Assembly (NCBI GenBank): GCA_026874595.1
Contig: CM049322.1
Span: forward strand, 20,465,400-20,529,399
DNA from: Sipunculus nudus
Lineage: Eukaryota; Annelida; Sipuncula; Golfingiida; Sipunculidae
DNA length: 64,000 nucleotides
Direction of reading: 5' to 3'
The notes beneath the pieces were generated by a model. It had not been told where the DNA came from and did not search any database. It worked only from the letters and a program-made list of their open reading frames with translations. Of the stretch, positions 11,652 to 24,994 are shown piece after piece. The number at the start of each line of letters is the position of its first letter. Position 1 is the first letter of the stretch. The position numbers were made by a program, and so were the translations under genes.

Positions 11652-14600
11652 GTAACAGTAGTATAATAATTAAGGAAGTTCGCTATAAAGACTTTAATAT
11701 ATTACCGTTCTTCATTTATCTACACACAAACAAACGTATACGATATCAACGAGTTTATGTTACTTTATAAAAATAAATGATACTCAAATTTGTGCGTACT
11801 GAAATAGAACTCATTACAATGTTTAAGGCAGTTATAAATGCATGTATGTTATAATGCAAAATCGCATCTTTATTGTCATATCGATCTATTTAATACTTAA
11901 AAACAAAAAAAGCTTGTTCTTTTAGAGAGAGTACATCGTTTAGAAATTCAATATTTACAATAACAGGGCTTACAAAATGTTGTATATCACTCAGTATCTC
12001 CAGTTTGGTTTAAATCTTATATCTAGACAAGTATACACCGATTCTTACCTTTTTCGCGGATATGGATAGCTAGGTTTCACTATCTTGTAGTATGTTGTAC
12101 GGCAGTGGAGATTGCACCCGCCAGCATCTACACAAAACATATTTAAACTGATGCACACGCAGTCAGCAGAGACATGAGGGAGCGAGATGTCAACAATTAA
12201 GGTCACTCGGTGCGAGTTTTCCCCCCTCTCTCTCAACCCGGTCAGCAGAGGAAAACAACATGTGCGTAAGGCCAGGGCAATAAGAAATGCACTGGTGACA
12301 AACGTGCGCGCGCATCAGTAAAGCGATCATAATACTTTTCAATATAGCTGTTGGGGAAGACGTCCACCGCTGGGTAAATTAATTATTCTTTTCATGTCAA
12401 CACATTTAGTTCATATTCACAAAAAATAAAAATGGACATTTGCTTGTAAATTTATTTGATTATCTGTAATTCAAAATAAGCCTACTTAAATTTGGATTCA
12501 CGGGGTCAAATTATTCCTAAAAACCCAATGGTTGGACGAACTGAATTATGCATGTGTAATTGTAATTCACGGAACTTCAGTAACCATTATTTTACACAAA
12601 CAAAATACTCGTAATTTAGAGGTGACGGTATGCAAATGTTTGTATATTGCTTGTGTATGCTTGCACGTATAAATTTATAAGTATACATATGTGATAATGT
12701 GCGTGTGTTTCTCTGAGTATATATCAATTCATATTGTTGGTTTAACAGTACACATATATGTAAATAAACCGAACTGCGTTTAATAAGCGTAATTATGCAT
12801 TCAGTTCTTGTATAATGTTATAATATTTCATACTTTAAAATGAATTACGTGATTGGCAAGACAACTATTCAAACGGTTGCACACTGCACAAAAAAGGATT
12901 TACGAACAAAATCACGAAAATAAACAAAGCAAACGTGACGTTGCGTAACTGTTGGTAAACCGATGTTTATGGGCGTGGCCTTGCGGCAACGGACTGTTCT
13001 GTGTTGATGTTATTCAGCAAGCTATACGTCAAATCGTCCGTTTTACTGACAGGTGGGGGTCACGTCCTTGGAAGGGGTGTCACGCGGTCTCTGGGTCAAC
13101 TAATCGGCTTGCATTGCCGTACGTTTGTGAGTGATGCATGCAGGCAGCATGCTGTTCGCATGATATTAATGCAAATTTAAATACTCTCCCGTAAAATGAA
13201 AAGTGTAAGTTGAGGGCGAGAATGTGCCTGACCTTAAATGTGCTCGGGCATTCTGACATGCATGCATACAAATTCACGTGACCTTAAATGTCAGGATGTC
13301 TGGAGTCTCAGACAGGTCAGGAGAGGTTTAAAATTACCTGACTAGGGTTAAAAATCTATGTGACAGGGCGTATAAAAAATGGTAGGCCTACTCGGTCCTC
13401 GCAGTCAGACAAAATTCCAACTATTTCACACGCACTGTCTGGTAAATATAAATTTTCTCCTGTTATAACGAATATTCATTCTGTCGTCATTTCATTTTGA
13501 TTCTTAAGCATCCAATTCACGAAAATAAAATTATACAATTTTATTTCAGTTTTTTTTTAATATATGGAATTGTGATTTAAATGTGCAGCCTTATTATCAA
13601 ACGACTTCAGGGGTATTTTAAATACTACTGGCCCCAGCTTTAAGTATTACATGTCGCGTCCTGCATTATGGAAATAGGCTTAAGTTTTTCAAGACGGAAT
13701 CTTCTCGCAGAAGAAAATAAATAAATAAATAATTATTTCACAGGGAACTTGACTGAATTTGAATAATGCTCACCGTTCCCTTGACCTTGGTTAGGTCCCA
13801 GGAGGATTCTCCGTGTGACTGACCTTGACCCTATCGTACGAAAGGCAACGTTACGGGAGAACCATAATTTATCAGCTGACCTTAATACAGACAGGAGCTT
13901 TCTATGTCCACACAAGAAAGATGGTTACTTAATTTTTCCGCAATAACAAGGATATTCACGCGATTTCAAGTTAGCTAGGTCTGAGGGGATGAGGTCATTA
14001 CAACATTGCTTTTTTGCACAATTTGTTTTGATCTAACAGTCTTACATTTATCTTCTTGAAATGTTTAACTCCGTGTTTCATTTTGTTTTGACCAAATTCT
14101 TGTGTATGAACGGTGGTCATGGTGTGAATCTTTAGGTCATGTTTATGAACAAGCAGACATTTAAGAGGTCCTGTACGTACAAGGTGAAGGTCATGAGAGT
14201 CATGCATTTCATAAGCATCACACCAGAACGAGGTTGGAAAAATCTTAATTAGGTGTAACCATACAAAACAACCAGATATATACGGAATTATATGGCCCAC
14301 ACACAAGGAAAATCTTCAAAAAATTAAGACTTTTATTCCCTTTTTTTACAACTAACTTTTCCAATACGAAGAAGATTAAGGGAGCAAAAAGAATCTGGGT
14401 CAAGGTCATGAGATCTGTATCAGGTCAAGGTAACAAACAATTAAAGGAGGTCACAAGAAAGGAGAGTTTGGACAATAATGGTCACTAAGCACTCGGATCG
14501 GTCGAGATTAGGGACCAGACGGGCCAACCCCATAACACGAAGCCAATAAAACTACTAAAGGTGTATTGCCTATAATACTGACCCCTAAGCCACTATCAAA

Positions 14601-14986
14601 GACCTGTGTGGCCATGGAAACCATGTCACTAGTGGCCATGTTTCAACATCTGATAGCATCGCTTCCTCTGGTCGAGAGCCAGGCGGATTAACTGAGGCGG
14701 GATCTAGCGCAATTGTGCGTATTAACAGACAGTAAGTGTTGTGTTTTTGCCGCAGGGATTTAGTTTTGAAGCCTGTGAGTTAAAACCAAGTGGGCGAGAG
14801 TATCGATTCGACGATCTGATACAAATATTATAAACTGCAAGGGGTTTCTGAGTGTTACTAACGAGCCTCTTGGGTCTGTGAGTTTCATAGAGCTTGAACT
14901 CAACACCACCACTCTGTCCCAAAGGTGTAAACATATAGCATGACCATACGTACACAAGCAGATGTGCCAATACGGAAAATTTCCTC

Positions 14987-14988
<2 letters not shown>
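11652..14988. other. Gene-free stretch; one possible untranslated exon
   Basis: Mostly AT-rich sequence. A splice-donor-like CGAAAAAG|GTAAGAA on the minus strand at 12048/12049 follows about 190 bp of higher GC and could close a 5' UTR exon of the MCT-like gene. Scattered GACCTT/AAGGTCA motifs occur at 13230, 13278, 13790 and 14398-14432. No coding exon seen. Confidence 0.4.
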
Positions 14989-15032
<44 letters not shown>

Positions 15033-15042
15033 GTTCACTGAC

Positions 15043-15099
<57 letters not shown>
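14989..15099. repeat. Two adjacent (TA)n arrays
   Basis: AT alternation at about 14989-15029 and 15047-15099, separated by TATGTTCACTGACTATG. Confidence 0.95.
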
Positions 15100-15101
<2 letters not shown>

Positions 15102-17782
15102 CATTTTGTAAAGTAGGATTCTAGCATTTAAGCTGGTTCATCAGTAGATCATACAAGGTCACTTTTCCCATGCTGAGGTATAGTACACTAATATACACTA
15201 ATTATATCTAGTACTGTCATCTAAAGGAGGAATTTTGTACTAAAGAATTGTGTGAAATTTTGGAGTTGTTTTGAAATGAACGTTTCCTGGGCGCTTCCCT
15301 AAATATCAAAGGGATACTAAGTATAAAACAATCAATTGAGACATTAACTTAATATAGATCATCATATTCAAAAGTAATGTACAATATACCATCCAGGAAT
15401 ATGTGTATACATCTCCAGTATGCAGTCATTATCACTGCTTTAACACCATCACTAATGCCACCACTTGCAATGCTTCTAAACTACCGCCGCCAGTACATCT
15501 GCCATATCACGCCGGGCACATTTATTATTCATATAACTGTAGTAATGTTGCTATCCCTTTGATATTTTCCTTTACTGTCGAGTAACCAAAACTTCACTAG
15601 TATGATGGCGGTATGGGTAACTGTGCCAATTTTACTCAATTGACATTACCAGGGCCGGCTTTAGAGGAGGCACGACCTCTATTTTTCGACGACAAATTAA
15701 TAATGTGGGAAATAAAACAATTACGCTTCATACCGAAAAGCAGCGCCGGATTTTGCGTCTGGTGCCGTTTTCTTACCTGTATTCCTGCATGTGAGTGTTG
15801 TGCACATGAATAAAATCTACCATGGCATTCTTATAATATACTTGTTCAGCCCCCCCCCCCCCTCCTTCTAGGATTCTGTATCCGCCCCTCTATCTACTCT
15901 ATCTACTGTGTACTCCCCTATTTTAGAGGAACTAACGTGCCCCATCACTGAATTGAGCACATTTTTTATATGTTTTCGGATATATAGGAGCTTCAGCTGG
16001 AATGGCCTTCTCTTTGGAGTAACAAAACCAATTGTCTACCTCTGCACCCCCATGTACATTAAAATAGGTACACATACCAAATTCAGCATTCTAGATAATT
16101 TTTACTGATATAGTTTCTTTACACACTTGACCTTGAACATTCAATTTATCTGTGTGGAACTATGTTTTTGGTCTATACTCTTAATATTTTGAGGGCAGTC
16201 CGCAAAGTGAGGATCCTATGCGTTGTTTATTTCACAGAGACACTATAATATTTGCTAGTTCGCAAGCAATATTTACAAGTTTGGCGCCAATGCAGTAAAG
16301 GGTTTGGGATATATACTATGAGTTATTAACTGAAGACTCTATAATTCATTATTATATTCATAGGGATGCAAGCCAGCGGTTGTCGTTTCACTGTATATAC
16401 TTGTTTATATCCTCTTGTTATTAACAGAGGAGAAAAAAAAATATACGCCACGCCAACTGTCCCAGTGAAAATTACAGCTGAAGCCAAAAGTTGTAAATAT
16501 ATACCAAACAAACAAGCTGGCTTTTTTTTAAACTAGTCCACAAAGGACTTTATAGCATATTCACTGACACGCAATAAAGGCGACCTTAGGAAGTCGTTAA
16601 CATAGTTTTCTCTCAGGTACAACCGTGACATGTAATATACTGCCACTTAATATGCATAAGCATGTTATGTAGAAACATATACACCCAGGTAATCGGCACC
16701 TTGTCCCATATAACAGACTACACTAGAAGTTGGAGTTCACCGGGTTATTCTGGAGTAATTTTTAGGTCGCCATAATATGAAAAATACTGCGCAGTTGACA
16801 TTCTGTTTAGCAATGGATGCCACATGAACTCCTGGCGTCATTGTGCTTTTTCCAAAGCTATTTTTTTTTTTGTTTTGTTTCACGATCCCTGATGCGACAT
16901 GAATTTAACTCCCATGTGCACTTTGTATTTTTAAAGTGTTTTGGAATTTTGTGTTTGTACGTCTACAAGTATGACGTACACGTATAGGTTCACTAAACAT
17001 CTTGTTTATTGTGGTCCCTCTGATGATCACCAAAAAAAATTTGAGAATTTAACCTGAATTCATAAACACGCTCCAGTGAATTTGTGTTGTTTTATTGTGT
17101 AACCCTTATTTGTTTTTATTATTGCTATTATTATTATTATTATTATTTATTATTATTATTATATCTTTGTCGTGTCCTCCCCTGCAGTACTGCAGTACTT
17201 TTCCTAAACTGGTCCCAGAACTAAAGAACCAATATCCCGTAATTTAGTCTTGTAGCCCAAAAGATAGTAATGTGGCATATGAACAGTCAATTTGTCTTTT
17301 AGAAATTCTTAACTGTAGTCAAAAGATAATGAAATGATGTGCAAAAGAAACAGATAACAGAATTAAAGCCATAAATAGGAACACTTAAAATATAAACATT
17401 CTAAGCACATCTCAGGCTGAACTGGTGCAGAACTTGGTGAGAAAAATAGATCACGTCATTGTAACTATCTGCGCATCGAATGAAGCGGCCAGGTCTTTAT
17501 TTTATTTTGTTACCTGCATGCATGTATGCTGATAAATTATACACATGTAACTGAATTGCGCAGTATTATAACTATTACAGTGACAAACAACGTGATGTTT
17601 GGTGTACATCTTTTGTGTGAACATGGTCCAATCCGACAGCAGCTAAAAGGAGATTACACAACTAGTAACATTACTACATAAACGATCGACATCTATGATG
17701 CGGTTTTTTTTTTGTGAAAAACCAAAACCGCAGACTGCTCTTCAAGTCCAAGGTCTGATCGTATACTTCCCGTTGGAGGTCA

Positions 17783-17784
<2 letters not shown>
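15100..17784. other. Gene-free stretch
   Basis: Contains fragments that look like ends of old TIR elements (CCAGGGCCGGCTTTAG at 15650; TCTAGGATTCTGTATCCGCC after a poly-C at 15850) and an ATT-rich microsatellite at about 17120-17162. No coding signal recognised. Confidence 0.45.
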
Positions 17785-17844
<60 letters not shown>

Positions 17845-17858
17845 TATATACATATATA
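17785..17858. repeat. (TA)n array holding the left end of a foldback element
   Basis: About 74 bp of TA alternation with two ACA interruptions, ending exactly where TGTCAGAGACGAG begins. Confidence 0.95.
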
Positions 17859-18341
17859 TGTCAGAGACGAGATTGAAATCCAGGCGAATTTTAAATTCGC
17901 CTAGACGAGATTGCGATTGTGATCTCGCCTAGGCGAGATTGCAATTGTGATCTCGGCTAGACGGATTTTAAACTCGCCTAGACGAGATCACAATCGCAAT
18001 CTCGCCTAGGCGAGATTAAAATCCATCATGGAGCAGGCCAGGATTTTAATCTCGCCTAGGCGAGTTTAAAATCTGTCTGGTGTAATCCAGGCGAGTTTAA
18101 AATCTGCCTGATATCACTTGGGCGAGTTTAAAATCTGCCTAGGCGAGATTAAAATAGTGATCTGATCTAATTTCCCAATAAATTATGCATTGTAATTGAC
18201 TTAGGAAAGATGTTTTCAGTCAGATTTTCAATATTTTAACACTGAATGGTTATGTATAGTTCACAAGTTATATATTTATTAATATTTACAGAATATTATA
18301 TTATTAATGTAATAATTAACATTAATTTTGGAAATGGAATA
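17859..18341 (+). repeat. Left terminal inverted repeat of the foldback element
   Basis: Holds at least three full or nearly full copies of CTCGCCTAGGCGAG (near 17924, 18001, 18051) and several half copies. Matches the reverse complement of 19521-20042, including the single-copy linker CATCATGGAGCAGGCC. Confidence 0.88.
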
Positions 18342-19520
18342 TTTTATATTATATATATTTTTATTAATATGGTTATGAATAGTTCACAAGTAATATATAT
18401 TTAATAATATTTACAGAATATTATAATATTTATGTAATAATTAACATTAATTTTTTATTTTATATTTTTATTTATAAACTAGGTAATAAGAAACTTACAT
18501 TGGTATTGTATATGGCATATTCAAATGATATATATGATGTGGGCTGCTGCTGATTATTTACATAATAATGTTGTCAATATTAATTTGAAGGGAAACTGGT
18601 ATTAGTAATATTAGTAATGTAGTATTTTAAAAAGACAAAAGGAACAAAGCTCATTTATTTTTTATCAATATAATTCAATGCATGTTCACATGCATAAATG
18701 ATCTATTACTCTATGAATCTAGAAATCATATTTTTTCTGATATTATATAATACTGTCCAAAAAAAAGGCAGTTATCTTGTAACACAGTCTACATAAATAT
18801 TAAAGCTTCACAAAATGCCTCTCAAAACATTAAAAAAAAGATCAGAAGAATATTATATACATTATAAGAAAAGACTAAATAAGACAAAGAAATATTCACT
18901 TGCATACATCTGTGTATCAACTTTTACCTTTTCTCATATGATGTTTAAATACCAAAAAGAAAGGATGGTGTATCAAAGTCCATCATAAATACTGATACCC
19001 TGCATATTTTGTACCATAAGTGTACATGTTTTGACTGTTGAGTGTTGAATACCTGGGTGAAAAGAAACATTTGAACTAGATCAACCAACTAATTTGTTCT
19101 GTTTGTCCTGTAAGAACTAGCAAATAGGATGATTGTTTATGTTAATGTGTAATATACTCATTAAATAGTGAAGTAATAGCTATCTAGACTAATCAATCTA
19201 TCTGTCTATCTATCTATCTATGATTGATTCAATATGCAAGTGGACGACTTTTCCCCCCAGATTTGCTCTTCATAATATCTCATAAGTGTGCTTCAATATA
19301 CCTCTTGTTACTCTCTAATTGCCATATATTTAAATACAATTACAAATTATTTTTTTTGTAAAAATTATTAGTGATATTTACAAACACAAGGTTGTTAAGA
19401 AAACTGGAGAAAAAAAATAAAGATTAATAAATGTTTTGCAAATAATTGGTATGATAAGGATGCTGTAGACCACATGAAACACATCAAAGGTGCAAATAAT
19501 AATCAAATATCTATTTCATA

Positions 19521-20042
19521 ATTCTGTTTCCAAAATTAATATTAATTATCACATGAATAACTATTACATTACTGTAAAAAAGTTAATTATTACATTAATA
19601 CTATAATATTCTGTAAATATTAATAAATATATTATCTTTTAACTATATATAACCATTCAGTGTTAAAATATTGAAAATCTGACTGAAAACAATTTCATAT
19701 GTCAATTACAATGCTTAATATATTAGGAAATTAGATAAGATCACTATTTTAATCTCGCCTAGGCAGATTTTAAACTCGCATAAGTAATATCAGGCAGATT
19801 TTAAACTCGCCTGGATGACACCAGACGGATTTTAAACTCGCCTAGGCGAGATTAAAATCCTGGCCTGCTCCATGATGGATTTTAATCTCGCCTAGGCGAG
19901 ATTGCGATTGTGATCTTGTCTAGGCGAGTTTAAAATCAGTCTAGCCAAGATCACAATTGCAATCTCGCCTAGGCGAGATCACAATCGCAATCTCGTCTAG
20001 GCGAATTTAAAATTCGCCTGGATTTTAATCTCGTCTCTGACA
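19521..20042 (-). repeat. Right terminal inverted repeat of the foldback element
   Basis: Inverted counterpart of the left arm. It has about 40 bp extra near its inner end (around ATTACTGTAAAAAAG) relative to the left arm. Confidence 0.88.
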
Positions 20043-20173
20043 TATATATATACGAGCCAAGTTTTCCATCACATATATACACGTAAATTCATACATATCT
20101 TAAATGTGCTATAGTCACGGGAAAAATATGCAGTATACAGCGCATATGAGAGGTGAAAACGTAAATAAACAAT

Positions 20174-20174
<1 letters not shown>

Positions 20175-20251
<77 letters not shown>
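20175..20251. repeat. (TA)n microsatellite
   Basis: About 77 bp of TA alternation with one GTA interruption. Confidence 0.95.
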
Positions 20252-20258
<7 letters not shown>

Positions 20259-21654
20259 AATAAAAAAGTCCATACATGCATATCGAGGCACACATGTTTA
20301 CCTCGGCTGTACTGACAATATTTAATTTCGTTTTTCACTGAATACCAAGTCAAAGAGGCCAGTGAGTGGTTTAAATTCATGCACCAACAAACAAAACATA
20401 ACAGCTTAAATCGCTCGGCAGTATTCACATCACAAAAAAAATCAAAATATTATTTTACAAGAGAATGCCAGAAGACTTTTTAATAAATGATATATTTCTA
20501 GTGGATATCAGAGAGAGAGAGAGAATCTTATAAACATGGCATACTAATACACTATACAGATAACCCTTAACCCAATTCGTAACCTTTGCGGTTTAAGGTT
20601 ACACATGCGCCCGATTGTAATTGAATAAACAAACCCTTCAGGGAACACGTCACATGACAGCTTAGGGCCAAGGTAACCGTCCCAGCTATTGGACAAGAAC
20701 CACATCAACATCTGTATAAAGTCGGGGATGTGGTGTTCGCACGTGCAGCTCCCGTAACCAGGGAACCGCGTGCACGTTCCATGGCACATATGGTACGTGG
20801 AAGGGAAAGTGGGGGGGGGGGGGGGGGGGTTCAGGTACAGGCTTAAGATCATTCAGTCTGAATTAGTGAATCGTAGTAAGTGCGTTTTATATTAGCTAAC
20901 TAATATAGGCCTATGAGTGGATAGATGGTGTACACCAAGTGCAGTCTTGTGGGAGTCGACCTTCCCCATAACATTTCAAGCTGGCCATATTGCCAAAACT
21001 GGAATACCACGCATATTAGACAGGTTGATCATATGGTTTGTCTCATCATGTATCGCTTAATTTAGGTTTTTACATATATATTTCTGTGTGTGTGTGTGCG
21101 AGAGAGAGAGACATACACAGAGAGAGAGAGAGAGAAAAGCGAGTTTGCATGATAATAAAATTCCCTGATTCTTCCCATAAGAATTCAAAAGATTCCACAT
21201 GATAACCTAGCTTGAATTTTAATTGGGAATCACACACCCGCACCACAGGATTGAGTGTTTGTGTGTACTTGTGTCTCCCCTCCGGCATATGGGCTTGGGG
21301 TTACATGTCGGTTAATACACATGGATTATCAGTATAGATAATACTGATATGGCTTAGAAACCGACATATGCGTGATCAACAAGGTCAACGAGCTCAATTG
21401 CAATACTATACTTGAGGAACACGAGGTTATGTTGCGGTCAGAGAGAGAGAGAGGGGGGGGGGGGGGGGGAGATAGAGAGGCATGGCAATCTTGTTAGTGT
21501 GTGAGAGATGCAGACATTTCGATTGAATGTGTGTGAGAATGAGAAAGAGACATGCATTGCAATCTCATGTGTGTGTGTGTGTGGGGGGGGGGGGGTATGC
21601 AGGCATGACAATCTTGTTGGTGTATGAGTGACATGCAAATATTTTGATCTTGGG

Positions 21655-21709
<55 letters not shown>

Positions 21710-24690
21710 AAATGCCATCTTTAAGGTTTTATTTACAAAAGAATTTAAATTGTTTTTGAAAAGTTTAGGACGGTCCATATGTAAAATGGGACATAAAAGA
21801 TAAAAACAGGATTTAATGCTCGAGGACCTGACACTTGTTAGCAGTGACCTCCATGGGTCAGAGTTCAAGGTAAATCAGAAATAGGTCAAGGTATGGACAG
21901 CTGCCACCATGGACATTTACAATGAGCAAAGGGTTCTAATAAATGGTACACTATAAATCAATCTTATACAGTACTTACAAAATATCATCTCACGGGATTT
22001 GACTCACATTTAGGATTGAAAATCTGCCATAGAACTGCTATAAAGTGTGTGCAATACTCAAATGTGCAGACATGGGTCTAAAGGTAACAAACGAAGTCGC
22101 AAATACGAAAAGTTCATGCAAGAGCCGTAAAGATCCGAAACCACCAGCTGCATATATCAATACCGCACAGACTCCAAAGTCTGACGGCGCAGAGATCGAG
22201 TTGATCGAGCGCTTCCGGAGGGCAAAGGTCAAGAGAACCTAAAATGTCCCCATCGCAGTCCGTTTGATAACCTGCGGACCTATTCACTTTGCCCAGGATG
22301 GGCTGATTAGAAAGCTGTGCTTTAATTCGTATATAGCTATATGATGATAAAACATGATGTCACCAATATGAGACTATTGGACTTCGTTACAACGAGCCTT
22401 TTTTAATCCTAGATATTATCTGTTTATTATGTCTATCTGTATCCCACCATACAGCTGGCCTGGGAAGTAAATACATATGCGGAAATACTTACAGATGGGT
22501 GTGATTAATTCGCGTCATCTGCACGTATTCTGGACCACACATATATTGAGTTGTATTGAGCAATATCTATCATGACGATTTCCAATTTTGATTCAGTGTA
22601 CAATATGTGTGATGTTGCAGTGAACTTAGTATATTGTACTAAAATCTGAAAACCAATTCCGCCCATGGATGGCGCGTGGCATAGCTGGTCTTGTAATTTA
22701 ATAAACGAACGTGTATGTGTGTGAGAGAGGGAGAGAGAGAGAGAGCCACTTTTCATTATATCCATTGTTAACTCAAAATGATTTTGATGTATGGAAGATA
22801 GACATACATATATATGTGCATTATATTATAAAATAATACATAAAATGTATACATGTGTGTATGCTTGCCCATATTCAAGTATAAAAAAGTTTGTGCAAGA
22901 AGTGTGCGAAGTGTGTGTGTGTGTGTGTGTGTACACGTGATGAAAAGAATAACAAATTTACATTTCGGTTTCATCACCCACCGGTTTCCGGTTTCATCAT
23001 CGGCAACACCCACCCACACATGTACGTGACATCATACATTTATTAATATTCCCCGTGTGATAAAAACATAAGTATAAAACCATATAAATTAAAGATACAT
23101 TGATTATACACGTATAAATAAAATGTGATATAAATCTTAATTGATCTTAAATAAAGAAATATAAATATCTATGGGTCAATATGAAGCCGGCGATAAATTG
23201 AATATTTATAACCTCGGGGTCAAAAGGTCGAGCAGCGGAAGGGGGTCCCCCCACAATCAGCTGGGCCCGGCTGAACCGGCATAAACCGGGTATACAGCAA
23301 GAACAAAAATGGCCAGATGTAACCGCCATCTGACGAATTGGTTTAATATATATATACCTTAGTATATAATTTTAAGGACAGATAGTCTCCTGATATTCTT
23401 AAGATTCTGTGACATTTATTATTTACGAAGATACATGTTTTTAGAGTACTGCGTATAGCTTGACAGCTCGATGCCTGAAAGCAGGGTAGGTTACAAAGCC
23501 ATGGTTATTTCGCAATGAACGGTGTACCACCCCACCCAATATTAAAGAAATCTCGAAACAAATGTTCTGATTGTTTCTTCTGATTTTTATATAATAAATA
23601 TAACAGCTAATATCCTTGAGATATAAGAATGAAGAACCAGGAATGTATGGTACAGCGCACTACGTTTTGGCACCGGGAACTGAAACTAGCACAGCGGGTG
23701 CCAGCGATCAGCTGATCGCGGCCACTTCACGTTGGGGCTCGAAAGCGGAACAAATATCCCGATTTCTCCCTTTCTGACTGAATCAGACACTCCAAATTTT
23801 ACACAAACTGAGATAATAGTTAAACTAACCTGTCCCTGGCTGGGATTTGGATAAATCCCCGCTCGTGGCGGAGTAACACCCGTTTTCCTGCTCTGCTCTT
23901 GCTGGCCAGACAAAGACCGATCAGCTGGGCGATGAGTAATATCGCCTACTTATGCGATAACCTCTCACCTATGACCTCCTGTTGGGGTCTCATTTAAATG
24001 ATGGGCCGAAGGGAAATCCGGAATACTGTACATGTTTCGTTTCAAAATACAGGAACACTGATGTAAGATCACCCATGAAGTAAGATTTATTTACGTTTTA
24101 TACGTTCTAAATGTATGCTTTAAGCTTAAAATATATTCTGTATGGTTAATTCGCTAAGAGAGCATGCTTTATTTCATTACATGTATTCGATAAGCCGTTC
24201 GGGCCTCATTTGCTTATAAATATTTAGTGCCACCATCACGTGGGCATGAGGTGCTTGCTAATGATCATGCGCTCATAGAGAGCCCGTGTGCAGACCAGGC
24301 CAGCCCGGCAGTTCTTTTTAGCGTAAAATTGAGGTGCGTTTTGTCGCATGGTAGCTTCTTATTATTCAAACCCAATAGAAACCGTGCATTGTTACTTCGA
24401 TAGCTGACAAACGGCACATCCGGGCCTTAGTCAGCCAAACTGAGTCTCGCCTTTGTGTGACGTGTAGGGGCCCACGCACGAACGGAGGAGGGCGCATATT
24501 TTAGGGATGGACTTTGTTATGACCATTGCACTGACGGTTCCCAGGTAGCTTTATGCAAATGAGTAAGGCCAATATCAATCGATGGGGTCCTTGGCCTCAC
24601 GTGTTACACAAGTGACGACGCTGATCGTGGCCTTGTCTCACAGATAATACTCCAGTAGTGGTGGCACTGCGGGTAATAAAATAAGCTACA
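20252..24690. other. Gene-free stretch rich in simple repeats
   Basis: Contains a G19 run at 20811-20829, (GA)n at 21100-21135, 21439-21478, 21660-21702 and 22723-22746, and (GT)n at 22912-22932. Slightly GC-richer islands at 20600-20810, 22045-22242, 23200-23310 and 23700-23930 have short open frames; one ends in a donor-like ACAG|GTTAGT on the minus strand at 23829/23830. None can be called an exon. Confidence 0.4.
21660..21702. repeat. (GA)n microsatellite
   Basis: About 43 bp of GA dinucleotides after TGTGTGTGA. Confidence 0.95.
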
Positions 24691-24691
24691 C

Positions 24692-24700
24692 AGACAGATC

Positions 24701-24735
<35 letters not shown>

Positions 24736-24745
24736 GGCTCTCTCC

Positions 24746-24784
<39 letters not shown>

Positions 24785-24815
24785 CATATATATTAAATAT
24801 TTCAATGATTGAAAT

Positions 24816-24878
<63 letters not shown>

Positions 24879-24923
24879 GTACATATATATGAAATATATT
24901 AAATATTTCAATGATTGAAATAG

Positions 24924-24991
<68 letters not shown>
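24692..24991. repeat. Composite (TCTG)n/(CT)n/(TA)n unit in two direct copies
   Basis: The segment TTAAATATTTCAATGATTG plus AAATAGTCT and a CT run occurs at about 24792-24862 and again at about 24898-24963, each followed by TA repeats. A third copy lies inverted at about 27064-27112 on the far side of the element at 24992-27056. Confidence 0.85.

Positions 24992-24994
<3 letters not shown>

Larger units (their letters stand above)
17859..20042. mobile_element. Foldback-type non-autonomous element with ~0.5-kb palindrome-packed terminal inverted repeats
   Basis: The left end reads TGTCAGAGACGAGATT and the right end is its reverse complement (AATCTCGTCTCTGACA); both abut TATATA. The arms (17859-18341 and 19521-20042) align as inverted repeats at roughly 95% identity by eye, with small indels in the distal part. 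Their outer ~310 bp are built from repeats of the 14-bp palindrome CTCGCCTAGGCGAG, joined by CACAATCGCAAT- and TTTAAAAT-type spacers. The core (18342-19520) is AT-rich and has no ORF. A ~100-bp unit (GGTTATG.ATAGTTCACAAGT to AATTAACATTAATTTT) is tandemly doubled inside the left side at about 18245-18320 and 18370-18452. The class is uncertain: TA-flanked and without transposase, so mobilised in trans if at all. Confidence 0.85.

Noticed and set aside
20544-20852. 102-codon minus-strand frame with CHGTCTRFPGYGSCTC
   Set aside because: The Cys-rich text is suggestive of a secreted domain, but no partner exon or clear acceptor was found and the frame starts in a poly-G/C run.
22045-22242. 65-codon plus-strand frame ending RFRRAKVKRT in a GC-richer island
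   Set aside because: No similarity recognised, and an equally long frame exists on the other strand.
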